The notes under the pieces: generated by a model
Database searches by the model: none
What the model saw: the letters and a program-made list of their open reading frames with translations, nothing else
What the model was told of the DNA's origin: nothing
Assembly (NCBI RefSeq): GCF_002906855.1
Contig: NZ_MINI01000038.1
Coordinates: 186,001-250,000, forward strand
Source: Pseudomonas putida
GTDB taxonomy: Bacteria > Pseudomonadota > Gammaproteobacteria > Pseudomonadales > Pseudomonadaceae
Reading direction: 5' to 3'
DNA: 64,000 nucleotides
Program-made: the position numbers and the translations under genes
Part shown: piece by piece, positions 44,690 to 54,468 of the stretch
How the letters are laid out: each line of letters starts with the position of its first letter
Numbering within the stretch: position 1 is the stretch's first letter

Positions 44690-45874
44690 ATGCTTGCTCA
44701 ACTTCCACCGGCACTGCAAAGCCTGCATCTGCCACTGCGGTTTAAACTGTGGGACGGCAACCAGTTCGATCTGGGCCCAAGCCCGCAGGTCACCATCCTG
44801 GTCAAGGACCCACAGCTGATCGCTCAGTTGACGCATCCAAGCATGGACCAGCTGGGCACCGCGTTCGTGGAGGGCAAGCTGGAGCTGGAAGGTGACATCG
44901 GAGAAGCCATCCGCGTGTGCGACGAACTCAGCGAAGCACTGCTGACCGACGAGGACGAAGCTCCGCCGCAGCGTCTGGCCCACGACAAGAGCACCGACGC
45001 CCAGTCCATTTCCTACCACTATGATGTGTCCAATGAGTTCTATCAGCTGTGGCTGGATCAGGACATGGCGTATTCCTGCGCCTACTTCCGCGAGCCGGAC
45101 AATACCCTCGATCAGGCCCAGCAGGACAAGTTCGACCACTTGTGCCGCAAGCTCCGCCTGGATGCCGGTGACTATCTGCTGGACGTGGGTTGCGGCTGGG
45201 GCGGGTTGTCTCGTTTTGCGGCACGTGAATATGGCGCCAAGGTATTCGGCATCACCTTGAGCAAGGAACAGCTGAAACTCGGACGTCAACGGGTCAAGGC
45301 CGAAGGCCTGGCCGAGCGTGTCGACCTGCAGATTCTCGACTACCGCGACCTGCCCCAGGATGGGCGTTTCGACAAGGTAGTCAGTGTTGGCATGTTCGAG
45401 CACGTAGGGCATGCCAACCTGCCCCTGTATTGCCAGAAGCTGTTCGGTGCGGTGCGCGAAGGTGGCCTGGTGATGAACCATGGCATCACCGCCAAACACA
45501 TTGATGGCCGCCCGGTTGGACGAGGGGCGGGGGACTTCATCGACCGTTATGTATTCCCCAATGGCGAACTGCCGCACCTGTCCATGATCACAGCCAGCAT
45601 CTGTGAGGCGGGGCTGGAGGTGGTGGACGTCGAGAGCCTGCGCTTGCACTACGCCAAGACACTCCATCACTGGAGCGAGAACTTGGAGAACCAGTTGCAT
45701 AAAGCGGCGGCGCTGGTGCCAGAGAAGACCCTGCGCATTTGGCGCTTGTACCTGGCCGGCTGTGCCTATGCGTTCCAGAAGGGCTGGATCAACCTGCATC
45801 AGATTCTGGCCGTGAAGCCGTATGCCGATGGGCACCACGATCTGCCGTGGACACGGGAAGACCTTTATCGCTGA
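44690..45874 (+). CDS. cfa: Cyclopropane-fatty-acyl-phospholipid synthase
   Basis: This 394-residue SAM-dependent methyltransferase contains SYHYDVSNEFYQLWLD, the SAM loop LLDVGCGWGGLSRFAAREYG and SVGMFEHVGHANLPLY, all diagnostic of CFA synthase. It converts unsaturated membrane acyl chains to cyclopropanes in stationary phase and stress. ATG at 44690 follows AGGAGG (44678-44683). The frame stays open for another 1.6 kb upstream only as the antisense of lpd. Confidence 0.93.
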   Translation: MLAQLPPALQSLHLPLRFKLWDGNQFDLGPSPQVTILVKDPQLIAQLTHPSMDQLGTAFVEGKLELEGDIGEAIRVCDELSEALLTDEDEAPPQRLAHDKSTDAQSISYHYDVSNEFYQLWLDQDMAYSCAYFREPDNTLDQAQQDKFDHLCRKLRLDAGDYLLDVGCGWGGLSRFAAREYGAKVFGITLSKEQLKLGRQRVKAEGLAERVDLQILDYRDLPQDGRFDKVVSVGMFEHVGHANLPLYCQKLFGAVREGGLVMNHGITAKHIDGRPVGRGAGDFIDRYVFPNGELPHLSMITASICEAGLEVVDVESLRLHYAKTLHHWSENLENQLHKAAALVPEKTLRIWRLYLAGCAYAFQKGWINLHQILAVKPYADGHHDLPWTREDLYR

Positions 45875-45886
45875 TCATGCACCGAA

Positions 45887-45920
45887 TGAAGAAAGGGCCG
45901 CATAAGCGGCCCTTTCTTCA
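45887..45920. terminator. Bidirectional terminator between cfa and cls
   Basis: TGAAGAAAGGGCCGC and GCGGCCCTTTCTTCA form a perfect 15-bp stem with an ATAA loop; A- and T-rich arms serve both convergent genes. Confidence 0.9.
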
Positions 45921-45921
45921 T

Positions 45922-47361
45922 TCAGAGGATGGGTGAAATCAGGCGCGCAATGCGCATCCCCAGCTGCTGGACACGATGGGTATCGCGGCTGTCTTCAGCA
46001 GTGATCTCGCGGGCCTGTTCGAAGTCGTCCAGCAGCATCGCTTCCACCTGGTCGGCGAACGGGCGGTCTACCGTCAGCAAGGTGATCTCGAAATTGAGCC
46101 GGAACGAGCGGTTGTCCAGGTTGGCGCTGCCGATCGCGCTGACCTCGTCATCCACCAGCACCACCTTCTGGTGCAGGAAGCCAGGCTGATAACGGAACAT
46201 CCTTACCCCTGCACGTACTGCCTCGAATGCGAACAGGCTGGAGGCCGCATAGACGATCTTGTGATCGGGCCGAGACGGTATCAGCACGCGCACATCCACC
46301 CCGCGCAGCACCGCCAGGCGCAAGGCGGCGAACACGGCTTCATCCGGAATGAAGTAAGGGCTGGTGATCCATACCCGTTTGCTTGCCGAGTGGATGGCTT
46401 CGATGAAGAACAGCGAACAGGTTTCCTGCGGGTCTGCCGGGCCACTGGCCAGGGCTTGGCAGAGCACGCCGTTGTCGGGGTAGGTGTCCGGCAGGATCAA
46501 AGGTGGCAGCTCGCGCGTGGCCCAGTACCAGTCTTCGGCAAACGACTCCTGTAGGCAGGCCAGCACCGGGCCGCTGATCTGCACATGAGTATCGCGCCAA
46601 GGTGACAGGTGTGGATTCTTGCCGAGGTACTCGTCCCCTACGTTATGCCCACCGATGAAGCCGAGCAGGCCATCGACCACGACGATCTTGCGGTGGTTGC
46701 GGAAGTTGACCTGGAAGCGGTTGAACCATCCGCGGCGGGTCGCGAAGGCATGGATCTGCACACCGCCATCACGCAGTACCTGGCTGTAGCTGGCCGGCAG
46801 GGCATGGCTGCCGACACGGTCATACAGCACAAAAACCTTTACCCCCTCGGCCGCCTTGCGCAGTAACAACTGCTGCAGATCTTTGCCAAGGACATCGTCG
46901 TGGATGATGAAAAACTGCACCAGTACTGCTTCGCGTGCCTGCTCGATGGCGGCGAAGATGGCGTCAAAAGTGGCTTTGCCATTGATCAGCAGCTTCACTT
47001 GGTTATTGGCCAGGCAAGGCATTCGCCCGAGTTTCGGCATGGCACGCAAGGCCGCGTAGCTTTCCGACTCTCTGGCGGTGAGGGCTTCCTCAACCCACGG
47101 CCGCCAGTTGAGGTTGGCCATGGCCACGTGCATTTCCTGGTTGGCCTGGCGCCGGGCCTGGATGTAGGCGTAGAAGGATCGTGCACCAAAGATCAGGTAG
47201 GGAATCAGCGTGAAGTAAGGAATGAAGAACAGCGACATGGCCCAGGCAATTGCGCCTTGGGCGGTACGCACGGTGAACACTGCATGTAACGCGGCGATCA
47301 TGCCGAGCAAATGAATCAGGCCGAGCACGTAGCCGAAAAAGTAGGGGCTGTGGTAATCCAT
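45922..47361 (-). CDS. cls: Cardiolipin synthase
   Basis: This 479-residue phospholipase-D-superfamily enzyme has two N-terminal membrane helices and two HKD motifs: [19 protein letters not shown] and [20 protein letters not shown]. It condenses phosphatidylglycerol to cardiolipin. ATG at 47361 ([14 protein letters not shown]) follows AGGA; the longer frame adds 16 unlikely residues. Confidence 0.92.
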   Translation of the reverse strand: MDYHSPYFFGYVLGLIHLLGMIAALHAVFTVRTAQGAIAWAMSLFFIPYFTLIPYLIFGARSFYAYIQARRQANQEMHVAMANLNWRPWVEEALTARESESYAALRAMPKLGRMPCLANNQVKLLINGKATFDAIFAAIEQAREAVLVQFFIIHDDVLGKDLQQLLLRKAAEGVKVFVLYDRVGSHALPASYSQVLRDGGVQIHAFATRRGWFNRFQVNFRNHRKIVVVDGLLGFIGGHNVGDEYLGKNPHLSPWRDTHVQISGPVLACLQESFAEDWYWATRELPPLILPDTYPDNGVLCQALASGPADPQETCSLFFIEAIHSASKRVWITSPYFIPDEAVFAALRLAVLRGVDVRVLIPSRPDHKIVYAASSLFAFEAVRAGVRMFRYQPGFLHQKVVLVDDEVSAIGSANLDNRSFRLNFEITLLTVDRPFADQVEAMLLDDFEQAREITAEDSRDTHRVQQLGMRIARLISPIL

Positions 47362-47491
47362 ACGCATCCTGCTTGCCGAATACACAGCGGATAACAGAAC
47401 ACGTTCCACGTCCGCCTTGCAACCTGAAAGCGGATTTGGCGTCTAAGGCTGAGCCCGGCCCGTTGGCCGGTTTTTCGAGGAGCGTTCGTAC

Positions 47492-48019
47492 ATGAAGATT
47501 CGTCTGCCACTGTTGGCTCTGGCCTTGGGCCTGAGCAGCCCACTGGTGCATGCGCAGATGTTGCAGCCCGGTCTGTGGGAGCTGACTACCAGCAACATGC
47601 AGGTCGATGGCAAGCCGTTACCCGATATGCAGTTCATGCTCGGGCAGTTGAAGAACCTGCCACCGGAACAGCGGGCCATGATGGAAGGGGTACTGGCCAA
47701 GCAGGGGGTCACGATTGGTGGCAACGGGGTGCGTTCGTGCCTGACGCCTGAGCAGGTCCAGACCAACGATATTCCGTTGCAGGACCCGAAGTCGGGTTGT
47801 ACCCAGAAAATTACCGATCGCACCGGCAATGTCTGGAAGTTCCAGTTCAGCTGCCCGAAGGCTCAGGGTACTGGCCAGGCGACATTCCTCAGCGACAAGG
47901 AATTCACTACGCAGGTCAACGGCACCTTCAATGCCTCGGGCGTTCAGCAGCAGGGCAGTATGAACACCCGGGCCGTATGGCTTGGCAACGACTGTGGAAC
48001 AGTCAAACCCCGTACCTGA
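47492..48019 (+). CDS. DUF3617-family periplasmic protein
   Basis: This 175-residue precursor has a signal peptide ending PLVHAQ, then the DUF3617 opener MLQPGLWELTTSNMQVDGKPLPD. Conserved cysteines include the SCLTPEQV block and GCTQKI. Function unknown; the family is common in proteobacterial periplasms. A small hairpin with T5 (47455-47475) lies just upstream, of unclear meaning. Confidence 0.75.
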   Translation: MKIRLPLLALALGLSSPLVHAQMLQPGLWELTTSNMQVDGKPLPDMQFMLGQLKNLPPEQRAMMEGVLAKQGVTIGGNGVRSCLTPEQVQTNDIPLQDPKSGCTQKITDRTGNVWKFQFSCPKAQGTGQATFLSDKEFTTQVNGTFNASGVQQQGSMNTRAVWLGNDCGTVKPRT

Positions 48020-48022
48020 GTT

Positions 48023-48910
48023 TCACCACCGCCATTGGCTGCTGGCTACCGCATCGTGGGCATGCAGGCTCTCTGCATGTTCCACGCGGAGCTTGAAGGC
48101 GGTAGCCCACTGCAACTGCCGCAGCGACCGATGCAATCGCCGCGCGGCGTCCTCACAGAACATCAGGTTCTGCCCATTGGCTAAGGCGAACGCCTGTTCG
48201 TCTGCACGCTTTACGGCGGTCTGCACAGCCGTACCCAGGCTGAGCTCAATCTGGTCGATCAATTCGGTTATGGGTATCGACGCCAGATTCTCCTGCAGGC
48301 GCACGCTGACCAGTGCCTGGCTGCGCTGGCTATGCGGCGTTGCGACGATGCCCTGGCTGCTGCCCAACCACTCCAGTACCGCGCTGCGCTCCAGGTGCTG
48401 CTCAGCGAAATCAGTCTCGAACTGCTGTTGAATCAGTTGCCTGGCCAGCGCTGCCGAGCACGGGCAAGTTGAGGAGTAAGGCACACGAGCAGATAGTTCC
48501 ACGTGGAACATTTCATTTTCTATCTTCGCTTCCAGGGTGATCGGATAGCTCTTCCAACCTGCGAGTGGGCTGATCAAGGCTGGTCGTTTCAGCAGTTGCT
48601 CGAAAGCCAGGTTGAGATAAGCCGCGTTGGAGAGCCCTTCGTGGCTGGCGATAAAGTCCGCCAGAAGACGGCGAATGGCCAAGGGCGTCAATGGCTGCGG
48701 TTCAAGCGATTCCAATGCGAGGTAGAGGCGAGACATATGAATGCCCCGCGAAGCGCTATCCACCAAGCTGACACCGGCATTGGCCATGGCCGGAACCTGA
48801 CGACCATCGATCTGGATGGGTAAGGCGATGCAGCACATGCCGACCCAATCCAATGGGAGGGCGTGCTCTTGGGTCTGTATGGCAATGTCCGGAAGTGTCA
48901 GGCTAGTCAT
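48023..48910 (-). CDS. folE2: GTP cyclohydrolase IB (zinc-independent FolE2)
   Basis: This 295-residue protein has the GCYH-IB signature YSSTCPCSAALARQL and the flanking blocks LVSVRLQENLASIP and FCEDAARRLHRSL. It makes 7,8-dihydroneopterin for folate and can work with metals other than zinc, so it is often produced under zinc starvation. ATG at 48910 is the conserved MTSLTLPDIAIQ start. It shares an operon with the secreted protein 22 bp upstream, and a Zur-like box controls the divergent region. A parS-like palindrome lies inside its coding sequence. Confidence 0.9.
   Translation of the reverse strand: MTSLTLPDIAIQTQEHALPLDWVGMCCIALPIQIDGRQVPAMANAGVSLVDSASRGIHMSRLYLALESLEPQPLTPLAIRRLLADFIASHEGLSNAAYLNLAFEQLLKRPALISPLAGWKSYPITLEAKIENEMFHVELSARVPYSSTCPCSAALARQLIQQQFETDFAEQHLERSAVLEWLGSSQGIVATPHSQRSQALVSVRLQENLASIPITELIDQIELSLGTAVQTAVKRADEQAFALANGQNLMFCEDAARRLHRSLRQLQWATAFKLRVEHAESLHAHDAVASSQWRW
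48495..48510. other. parS-like palindrome inside folE2
   Basis: AGTTCCACGTGGAACA contains the perfect 14-bp palindrome GTTCCACGTGGAAC, the core of Pseudomonas parS (ParB-binding) sites. Half-sites GTTCCACG also occur at 47403, 48079 and 50392. ParB sites cluster near the origin. Confidence 0.65.
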
Positions 48911-48932
48911 GGGGGATACCAGGCAAAAAGGG

Positions 48933-49319
48933 TCAGCGACATCCGCCGACCAGGCTGCAATGCAAGTTGAAACGTTGGCCACTGGAGCTGGACACGCGGT
49001 TGAACGTGGTCCAGCCAACACGGCGGCTGTATCCGAACCAGGCTTCACCATCGCTGGCCAAACCGGTGAAGAATGTCAGTGCGCCATAGCGGCTGTTGGT
49101 TTGCGACCAGAGTCGACTCGTCGTCGTGTCGAAGCCGCGCAGGTAAAGATGGCTGCCTTCGGTGCGCACGCTGTAGTAATTGCCATTGCCGTCCTGGCAG
49201 GCGAGTAGCGTTGCGCTGCGGGTACACAGCGCGAGCGAACTGCCTTGCGCCAATGCCAAGGCTGGCAGAGGCGCGAGAAGCAGCAGCAACAGGGCAGCAC
49301 GTGGCAGGCTCATTTCCAT
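48933..49319 (-). CDS. Small secreted protein upstream of folE2
   Basis: This 128-residue precursor has a signal peptide (LLLLLLAPLPALALA) and a mature domain with four cysteines (SLALCTRSATLLACQDGNGN and a terminal CSLVGGC). It contains NYYSVRTEGSHLYLRGFD. No family recognised. It is the first gene of the folE2 transcript, divergent from zigA across the Zur-like box, so it probably has a zinc-starvation role. Confidence 0.65.
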   Translation of the reverse strand: MEMSLPRAALLLLLLAPLPALALAQGSSLALCTRSATLLACQDGNGNYYSVRTEGSHLYLRGFDTTTSRLWSQTNSRYGALTFFTGLASDGEAWFGYSRRVGWTTFNRVSSSSGQRFNLHCSLVGGCR

Positions 49320-49363
49320 CTCCGAATTACCCTTCCGACGAGTACAGCTTGGCGAAATTGTAT

Positions 49364-49378
49364 TGTTACTTTATAACA
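49364..49378. promoter_or_regulatory. Zur-like box in a divergent promoter
   Basis: TGTTACTTTATAACA is a near-perfect dyad of the Zur type (TGTTAT...ATAACA). It lies 45 bp before the secreted-protein gene and 48 bp before the zigA-like gene. All genes on both sides are of the kind repressed by zinc. Confidence 0.7.
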
Positions 49379-49425
49379 TTATGCAATGCATCGTTTCGAG
49401 TGCGTCCGCCTGAAGAGGTTTCACC

Positions 49426-50630
<1,205 letters not shown>

Positions 50631-50634
<4 letters not shown>

Positions 50635-51257
50635 GCCCGGCGTTGCGCCCTGTGGATATCCGCCAGGCCTTCGCGGAATCGCCAAAGGTGCTCACCGAGA
50701 TCTTTCAGGATGGCGTGAACCTGGCCGTCTGGCAGCGCCGCTTGCCAGCACAGGTGGAAGACTTTGCTGCCTTGGTGGTGAGCCTCGGGCAGTCCCTGGC
50801 TGACCAGCGCGTACTCGATGTGAGCGAGCACGAACCGCCGCTATTGCCTGACCTGCTGCAGGAGGCTGCGGACCTGCATGGCTACGAGGGCTTTGTGGCC
50901 GATGTGAAGTGGCTGGTATCTGCCTACACCTGCCTGCTCGGCGCACGGCGGGTGGGGTTGCGGCTGCGGGTGCTGCAAGGTGCCATGTGCCCGCGCTTCC
51001 ATGTGGATAACGTGCCCTTGCGCTTGCTGACTACCTACGTGGGCCCTGGCAGCGAATGGCTGGAAGAAGGCGCACTAGAGCGGGTGGGCCTGCACCTGGC
51101 ACCGGCACCTGTGGATAACATTCGCACCTTGCAGGCGGGTGAGGTGGCTGTCCTCAAAGGGGAAAAATGGCTGGGCAATGAAGGCGCGGGACTTATCCAC
51201 CGCTCGCCAGCCAGTGGGCAGCGGCGGCTGTTGCTCAGCCTTGACTGGCTGGCATGA
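50631..51257 (+). CDS. DUF1826 protein of the zinc-starvation operon
   Basis: This 208-residue protein starts four bases inside the zigA stop (ATGA). It has the DUF1826 blocks: [42 protein letters not shown] and [21 protein letters not shown]. The mid-protein HVD...H arrangement suggests a metal-binding (cupin-like) site. The family is co-regulated with COG0523 GTPases by Zur; the function is unknown. Confidence 0.8.
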
Positions 51258-51296
51258 CGGGGCATAGTGGGGTGAATTCCCCATAGAAGCCCTGGC

Positions 51297-52265
51297 ATGC
51301 TGCAGAACATCCCCACCCACGTCATCGCCGGCCCCTTGGGGGCCGGCAAGACCAGCCTGATCCGCCAGCTGATGGCCCAGCGCCCGGCAAACGAACGCTG
51401 GGCCGTGCTGGTCAACGAGTTTGGCCAGGTCGGGCTCGATGCGGCGTTGCTCAGCCGTGACGAGGACGGTATCGCCATTGGCGAGGTGGCCGGCGGCTGC
51501 CTGTGCTGCGTGAACGGCACTCCGTTCCAGGTCGGGCTTGGCCGCCTGCTGCGCAAGGCTCGGCCCGACCGGTTGTTCATCGAGCCTTCCGGGCTGGGGC
51601 ATCCCGTGCAGTTGCTGAACCAGTTGCAGCAGGCACCCTGGGTTGGGGTGCTGGCAGTGCAGCCGTTGGTGATGGTGCTGGATGCTCAGGCACTGGCCCG
51701 AGGTGAGCCATTACCCGAGGCTCAGCAACAGGCCTTGCAAGCGGCAGCGTTGGTTCTGCTGAACAAGGCCGACGCTGTGGATGAAGATATTAAGTTGTTG
51801 ATAAATAAAGATTTTTTAAATATCCACAAGGTTTGGACCCGGCAGGGTTTGGTCGAGCTCAACATGCTGCCTGTTTCATCCACAAGTCAAATCAGTGACA
51901 GTTCTGTGAATAGCTTGCCTGAAGCAAGTCTATCCACAGCGCCTTCAGCCCTGTGGATAGATCCTTCTCTGCCGATTTGTTCGGCTCAGGAAGGTGAGGG
52001 GGGTTGGAGCATAGGCTGGCGCTGGCACCCCAGTCAGCGATTCGAGCCACAGCGCTTGCAGGCGTTTCTCGGGGCCTGGCCATGGCGGCGCGCCAAGGGA
52101 GTTATCCACAGTGTCGATGGATGGCAGTCATTCAATGGGCTGGAAGGTGACTTGCCGCAGTGGCAGCCAAGCGGCTGGCGCAAGGACTCGCGCATCGAAC
52201 TGATCTTCGAGCAGGCGCAGCCAGAGCCGCTGCTAAAGGCGGCTCTGGCGAAATGCCTGATCTGA
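51297..52265 (+). CDS. Second COG0523 (CobW-like) GTPase
   Basis: This 322-residue G3E GTPase has Walker A GPLGAGKTS, metal motif CLCC in GGCLCCVN, IEPSGLGHP and a normal LNKAD motif. It is shorter than the first copy and its C-terminal CobW domain is compact. Residues ~162-175 (DIKLLINKDFLNIH) are encoded by an AT-rich stretch using rare codons (ATA, TTA), unlike the rest of the gene. It follows DUF1826 by 39 bp and completes the zinc operon. Confidence 0.82.
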   Translation: MLQNIPTHVIAGPLGAGKTSLIRQLMAQRPANERWAVLVNEFGQVGLDAALLSRDEDGIAIGEVAGGCLCCVNGTPFQVGLGRLLRKARPDRLFIEPSGLGHPVQLLNQLQQAPWVGVLAVQPLVMVLDAQALARGEPLPEAQQQALQAAALVLLNKADAVDEDIKLLINKDFLNIHKVWTRQGLVELNMLPVSSTSQISDSSVNSLPEASLSTAPSALWIDPSLPICSAQEGEGGWSIGWRWHPSQRFEPQRLQAFLGAWPWRRAKGVIHSVDGWQSFNGLEGDLPQWQPSGWRKDSRIELIFEQAQPEPLLKAALAKCLI

Positions 52266-52268
52266 TTG

Positions 52269-52661
52269 TCAGTTGCGCCAGCGGTTGTGCTCCTGGCGCC
52301 ACTGCTGCATCTCGATCACATTGTCAGCCCGTGGCGGCGTCTTGATCTCGAACGGGTAGGGTGCCAGTTCAATCTGGGCGCTGTGGGCGCCGAACTGGGT
52401 CACGGTCCCAGGGTGGCGTTGTTCCCCGGTCACGGTGAACTCGAAGGCATAGACCCGGGCCAGGCGCTTGCGGCCGTTGGCATCGCGGATGAACGCGATG
52501 CGCTTGAGCGCAACGGCGTCATCCAGCAGTTCCAGGTCGAGCTTTGCGCAGTGCTGTTTGACCCGCTCCAGGGCCTTCTCGCGCAGCCCATGGTTGTGCC
52601 ATAACCAAGCGCCTGCCGTGGCCAACAACATCAGGACGAAGAGATTCTCCAGGGTCAACAT
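52269..52661 (-). CDS. DUF3301 membrane-anchored protein
   Basis: This 130-residue protein has one N-terminal membrane helix ([17 protein letters not shown]) and the DUF3301 core ([26 protein letters not shown]). It is convergent with the GTPase gene, only 3 bp apart. Function unknown. Confidence 0.82.
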   Translation of the reverse strand: MLTLENLFVLMLLATAGAWLWHNHGLREKALERVKQHCAKLDLELLDDAVALKRIAFIRDANGRKRLARVYAFEFTVTGEQRHPGTVTQFGAHSAQIELAPYPFEIKTPPRADNVIEMQQWRQEHNRWRN

Positions 52662-52781
52662 TTACGTATGCTCCAAACAGGTCAAACCAGCTTAACTGCG
52701 TCCCTGGCCTGTCGTACAGGTGGCAATCGAGTCCATACTGCGCGCTGCACAATCCTTGAAACAGCTTTGGAATCCTCCCGC

Positions 52782-53654
52782 ATGAAACGTACCCCGCATC
52801 TGCTCGCCATCCAGTCCCACGTGGTCTTCGGCCACGCCGGCAACAGCGCTGCGGTGTTCCCCATGCAGCGTATCGGGGTCAACGTCTGGCCCCTCAATAC
52901 CGTACAGTTTTCCAATCACACTCAGTATGGCCAGTGGGCGGGCGAAGTGCTCGCTCCAGCGCAAATTCCTGCGTTGGTGGAGGGTATTTCCAACATCGGC
53001 GAACTGGGCCACTGCGACGCCGTGCTGTCTGGCTACCTGGGCAGCGCCGAGCAGGGCCGGGCAATTCTGGCTGGGGTCGAACGCATCAAGGCTGTGAACC
53101 CGAAGGCACTGTACCTGTGTGACCCGGTCATGGGCCATGCGGAAAAGGGCTGTATCGTTCCCCAGGAGGTCAGCGAGTTCCTGCTCGATGAAGCAGCCGC
53201 CAAGGCGGATATCCTTTGCCCCAATCAGCTGGAGCTGGACAGCTTCTGCGGCCGCCGTGCGCAATCGCTAGAGAACTGCGTCAGCATGGCGCGCAGCCTG
53301 CTCGAGCGCGGCCCACAAGTGGTGCTGGTCAAGCACCTGTCGTATCCGGGGCGTGCTGAGGATATGTTCGAGATGTTGCTGGTGACCCGTGAACAGAGCT
53401 GGCACCTGCGTCGCCCCCTGTTGGCCTTCCCGCGGCAACCGGTTGGCGTAGGTGACCTGACGTCGGGGATGTTCCTGGCCCGTGTGCTGCTGGGCGACAG
53501 CTGGCTACAGGCCTTTGAATTCACTGCGGCGGCCGTGCATGAGGTGCTGCTGGAAACCCAGGCTTGCACCAGCTACGAACTGCAGCTGGTGCGGGCCCAG
53601 GATCGCATTGCCCACCCGCGCGTGCGCTTCGAGGCGCAGCGCCTGGCTTACTAG
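52782..53654 (+). CDS. pdxY: Pyridoxal kinase
   Basis: This 290-residue ribokinase-fold enzyme starts [22 protein letters not shown], the PdxY N-terminus, with [14 protein letters not shown] and [17 protein letters not shown] (anion hole and catalytic Asp). It phosphorylates pyridoxal to PLP in the salvage pathway. ATG at 52782 is chosen by homology; the open frame starts 114 bases earlier. It converges with the thioesterase gene, overlapping four bases. Confidence 0.92.
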   Translation: MKRTPHLLAIQSHVVFGHAGNSAAVFPMQRIGVNVWPLNTVQFSNHTQYGQWAGEVLAPAQIPALVEGISNIGELGHCDAVLSGYLGSAEQGRAILAGVERIKAVNPKALYLCDPVMGHAEKGCIVPQEVSEFLLDEAAAKADILCPNQLELDSFCGRRAQSLENCVSMARSLLERGPQVVLVKHLSYPGRAEDMFEMLLVTREQSWHLRRPLLAFPRQPVGVGDLTSGMFLARVLLGDSWLQAFEFTAAAVHEVLLETQACTSYELQLVRAQDRIAHPRVRFEAQRLAY

Positions 53655-54136
53655 ATCGCGTCGGTTTTAAGGTCCTGGTAGCGCTTTTCCAGTTCCTGAC
53701 GGATCTGACGGCGCTGCTGGCCCTGCAGGAAGCGGCGCTTCTCTTCGCTGGAATGCGGCTGGCGAGGCGGCACCGGCACCGGGCGGCGGTTGTCATCGAC
53801 TGCGACCATGGTGAAGAAGCAGCTGTTGGAATGGCGTACCGAGCGCTCGCGGATGTTCTCGGTGACCACCTTGATGCCCACTTCCATCGAGGTGTTGCCG
53901 GTGTAGTTGACCGAGGCGAGGAACGTTACCAGCTCGCCGACGTGAACCGGCTCGCGGAAGATCACCTGATCGACCGACAGGGTCACCACATAGCTGCCGG
54001 CATAGCGGCTGGCACAGGCATAGGCCACTTCGTCGAGGTACTTGAGCAGGGTGCCGCCGTGTACGTTGCCAGAAAAGTTGGCCATGTCCGGTGTCATCAG
54101 GACGGTCATGCTCAGCTCGGCGTTTCCAGGTTCCAT
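53651..54136 (-). CDS. Acyl-CoA thioesterase (hotdog fold)
   Basis: This 161-residue protein has the YciA/BACH-type hotdog signature: [30 protein letters not shown], whose Asn/Asp/His residues form the active site, plus [15 protein letters not shown]. It ends in a basic, Gln/Arg-rich helix. It hydrolyses acyl-CoA esters; chain preference is unknown. ATG at 54136 is preferred over 54247. Confidence 0.88.
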   Translation of the reverse strand: MEPGNAELSMTVLMTPDMANFSGNVHGGTLLKYLDEVAYACASRYAGSYVVTLSVDQVIFREPVHVGELVTFLASVNYTGNTSMEVGIKVVTENIRERSVRHSNSCFFTMVAVDDNRRPVPVPPRQPHSSEEKRRFLQGQQRRQIRQELEKRYQDLKTDAI

Positions 54137-54468
54137 AGTGTGCTCACGGTGAGATTGCGCTGAATCGGGGCGGGTATCTGCTGACACTTCTGTTTCCCCT
54201 CTAGAAGGTTTGCCTTCCTGAATTACGGGACGTTGCCGGACGCTCACTCGTCACGCCAATTACGTCATCAGAAGCGGCTGTTCGGCCGATCTGTTTCTAC
54301 ATATTGCACCGGCTTTTTGCGGCGGGGTGCGATGTTAACCTGAGTACGCCCATGCAACGTGGGCGTTTCTGCATTCAATACAGTATGTACTTGCTGCTCG
54401 CTCAGCTTTGCCTTGGCAGAGGAGCGGTCTGCCCGGCATCCAGCAAAGTCGAAAAGGAGTATCGCGCC

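Noticed and set aside
47455..47475. Hairpin with T5 before the DUF3617 gene
   Set aside because: Only 6-bp stem, 17 bp before a start codon and no upstream plus-strand gene; terminator role not supported.
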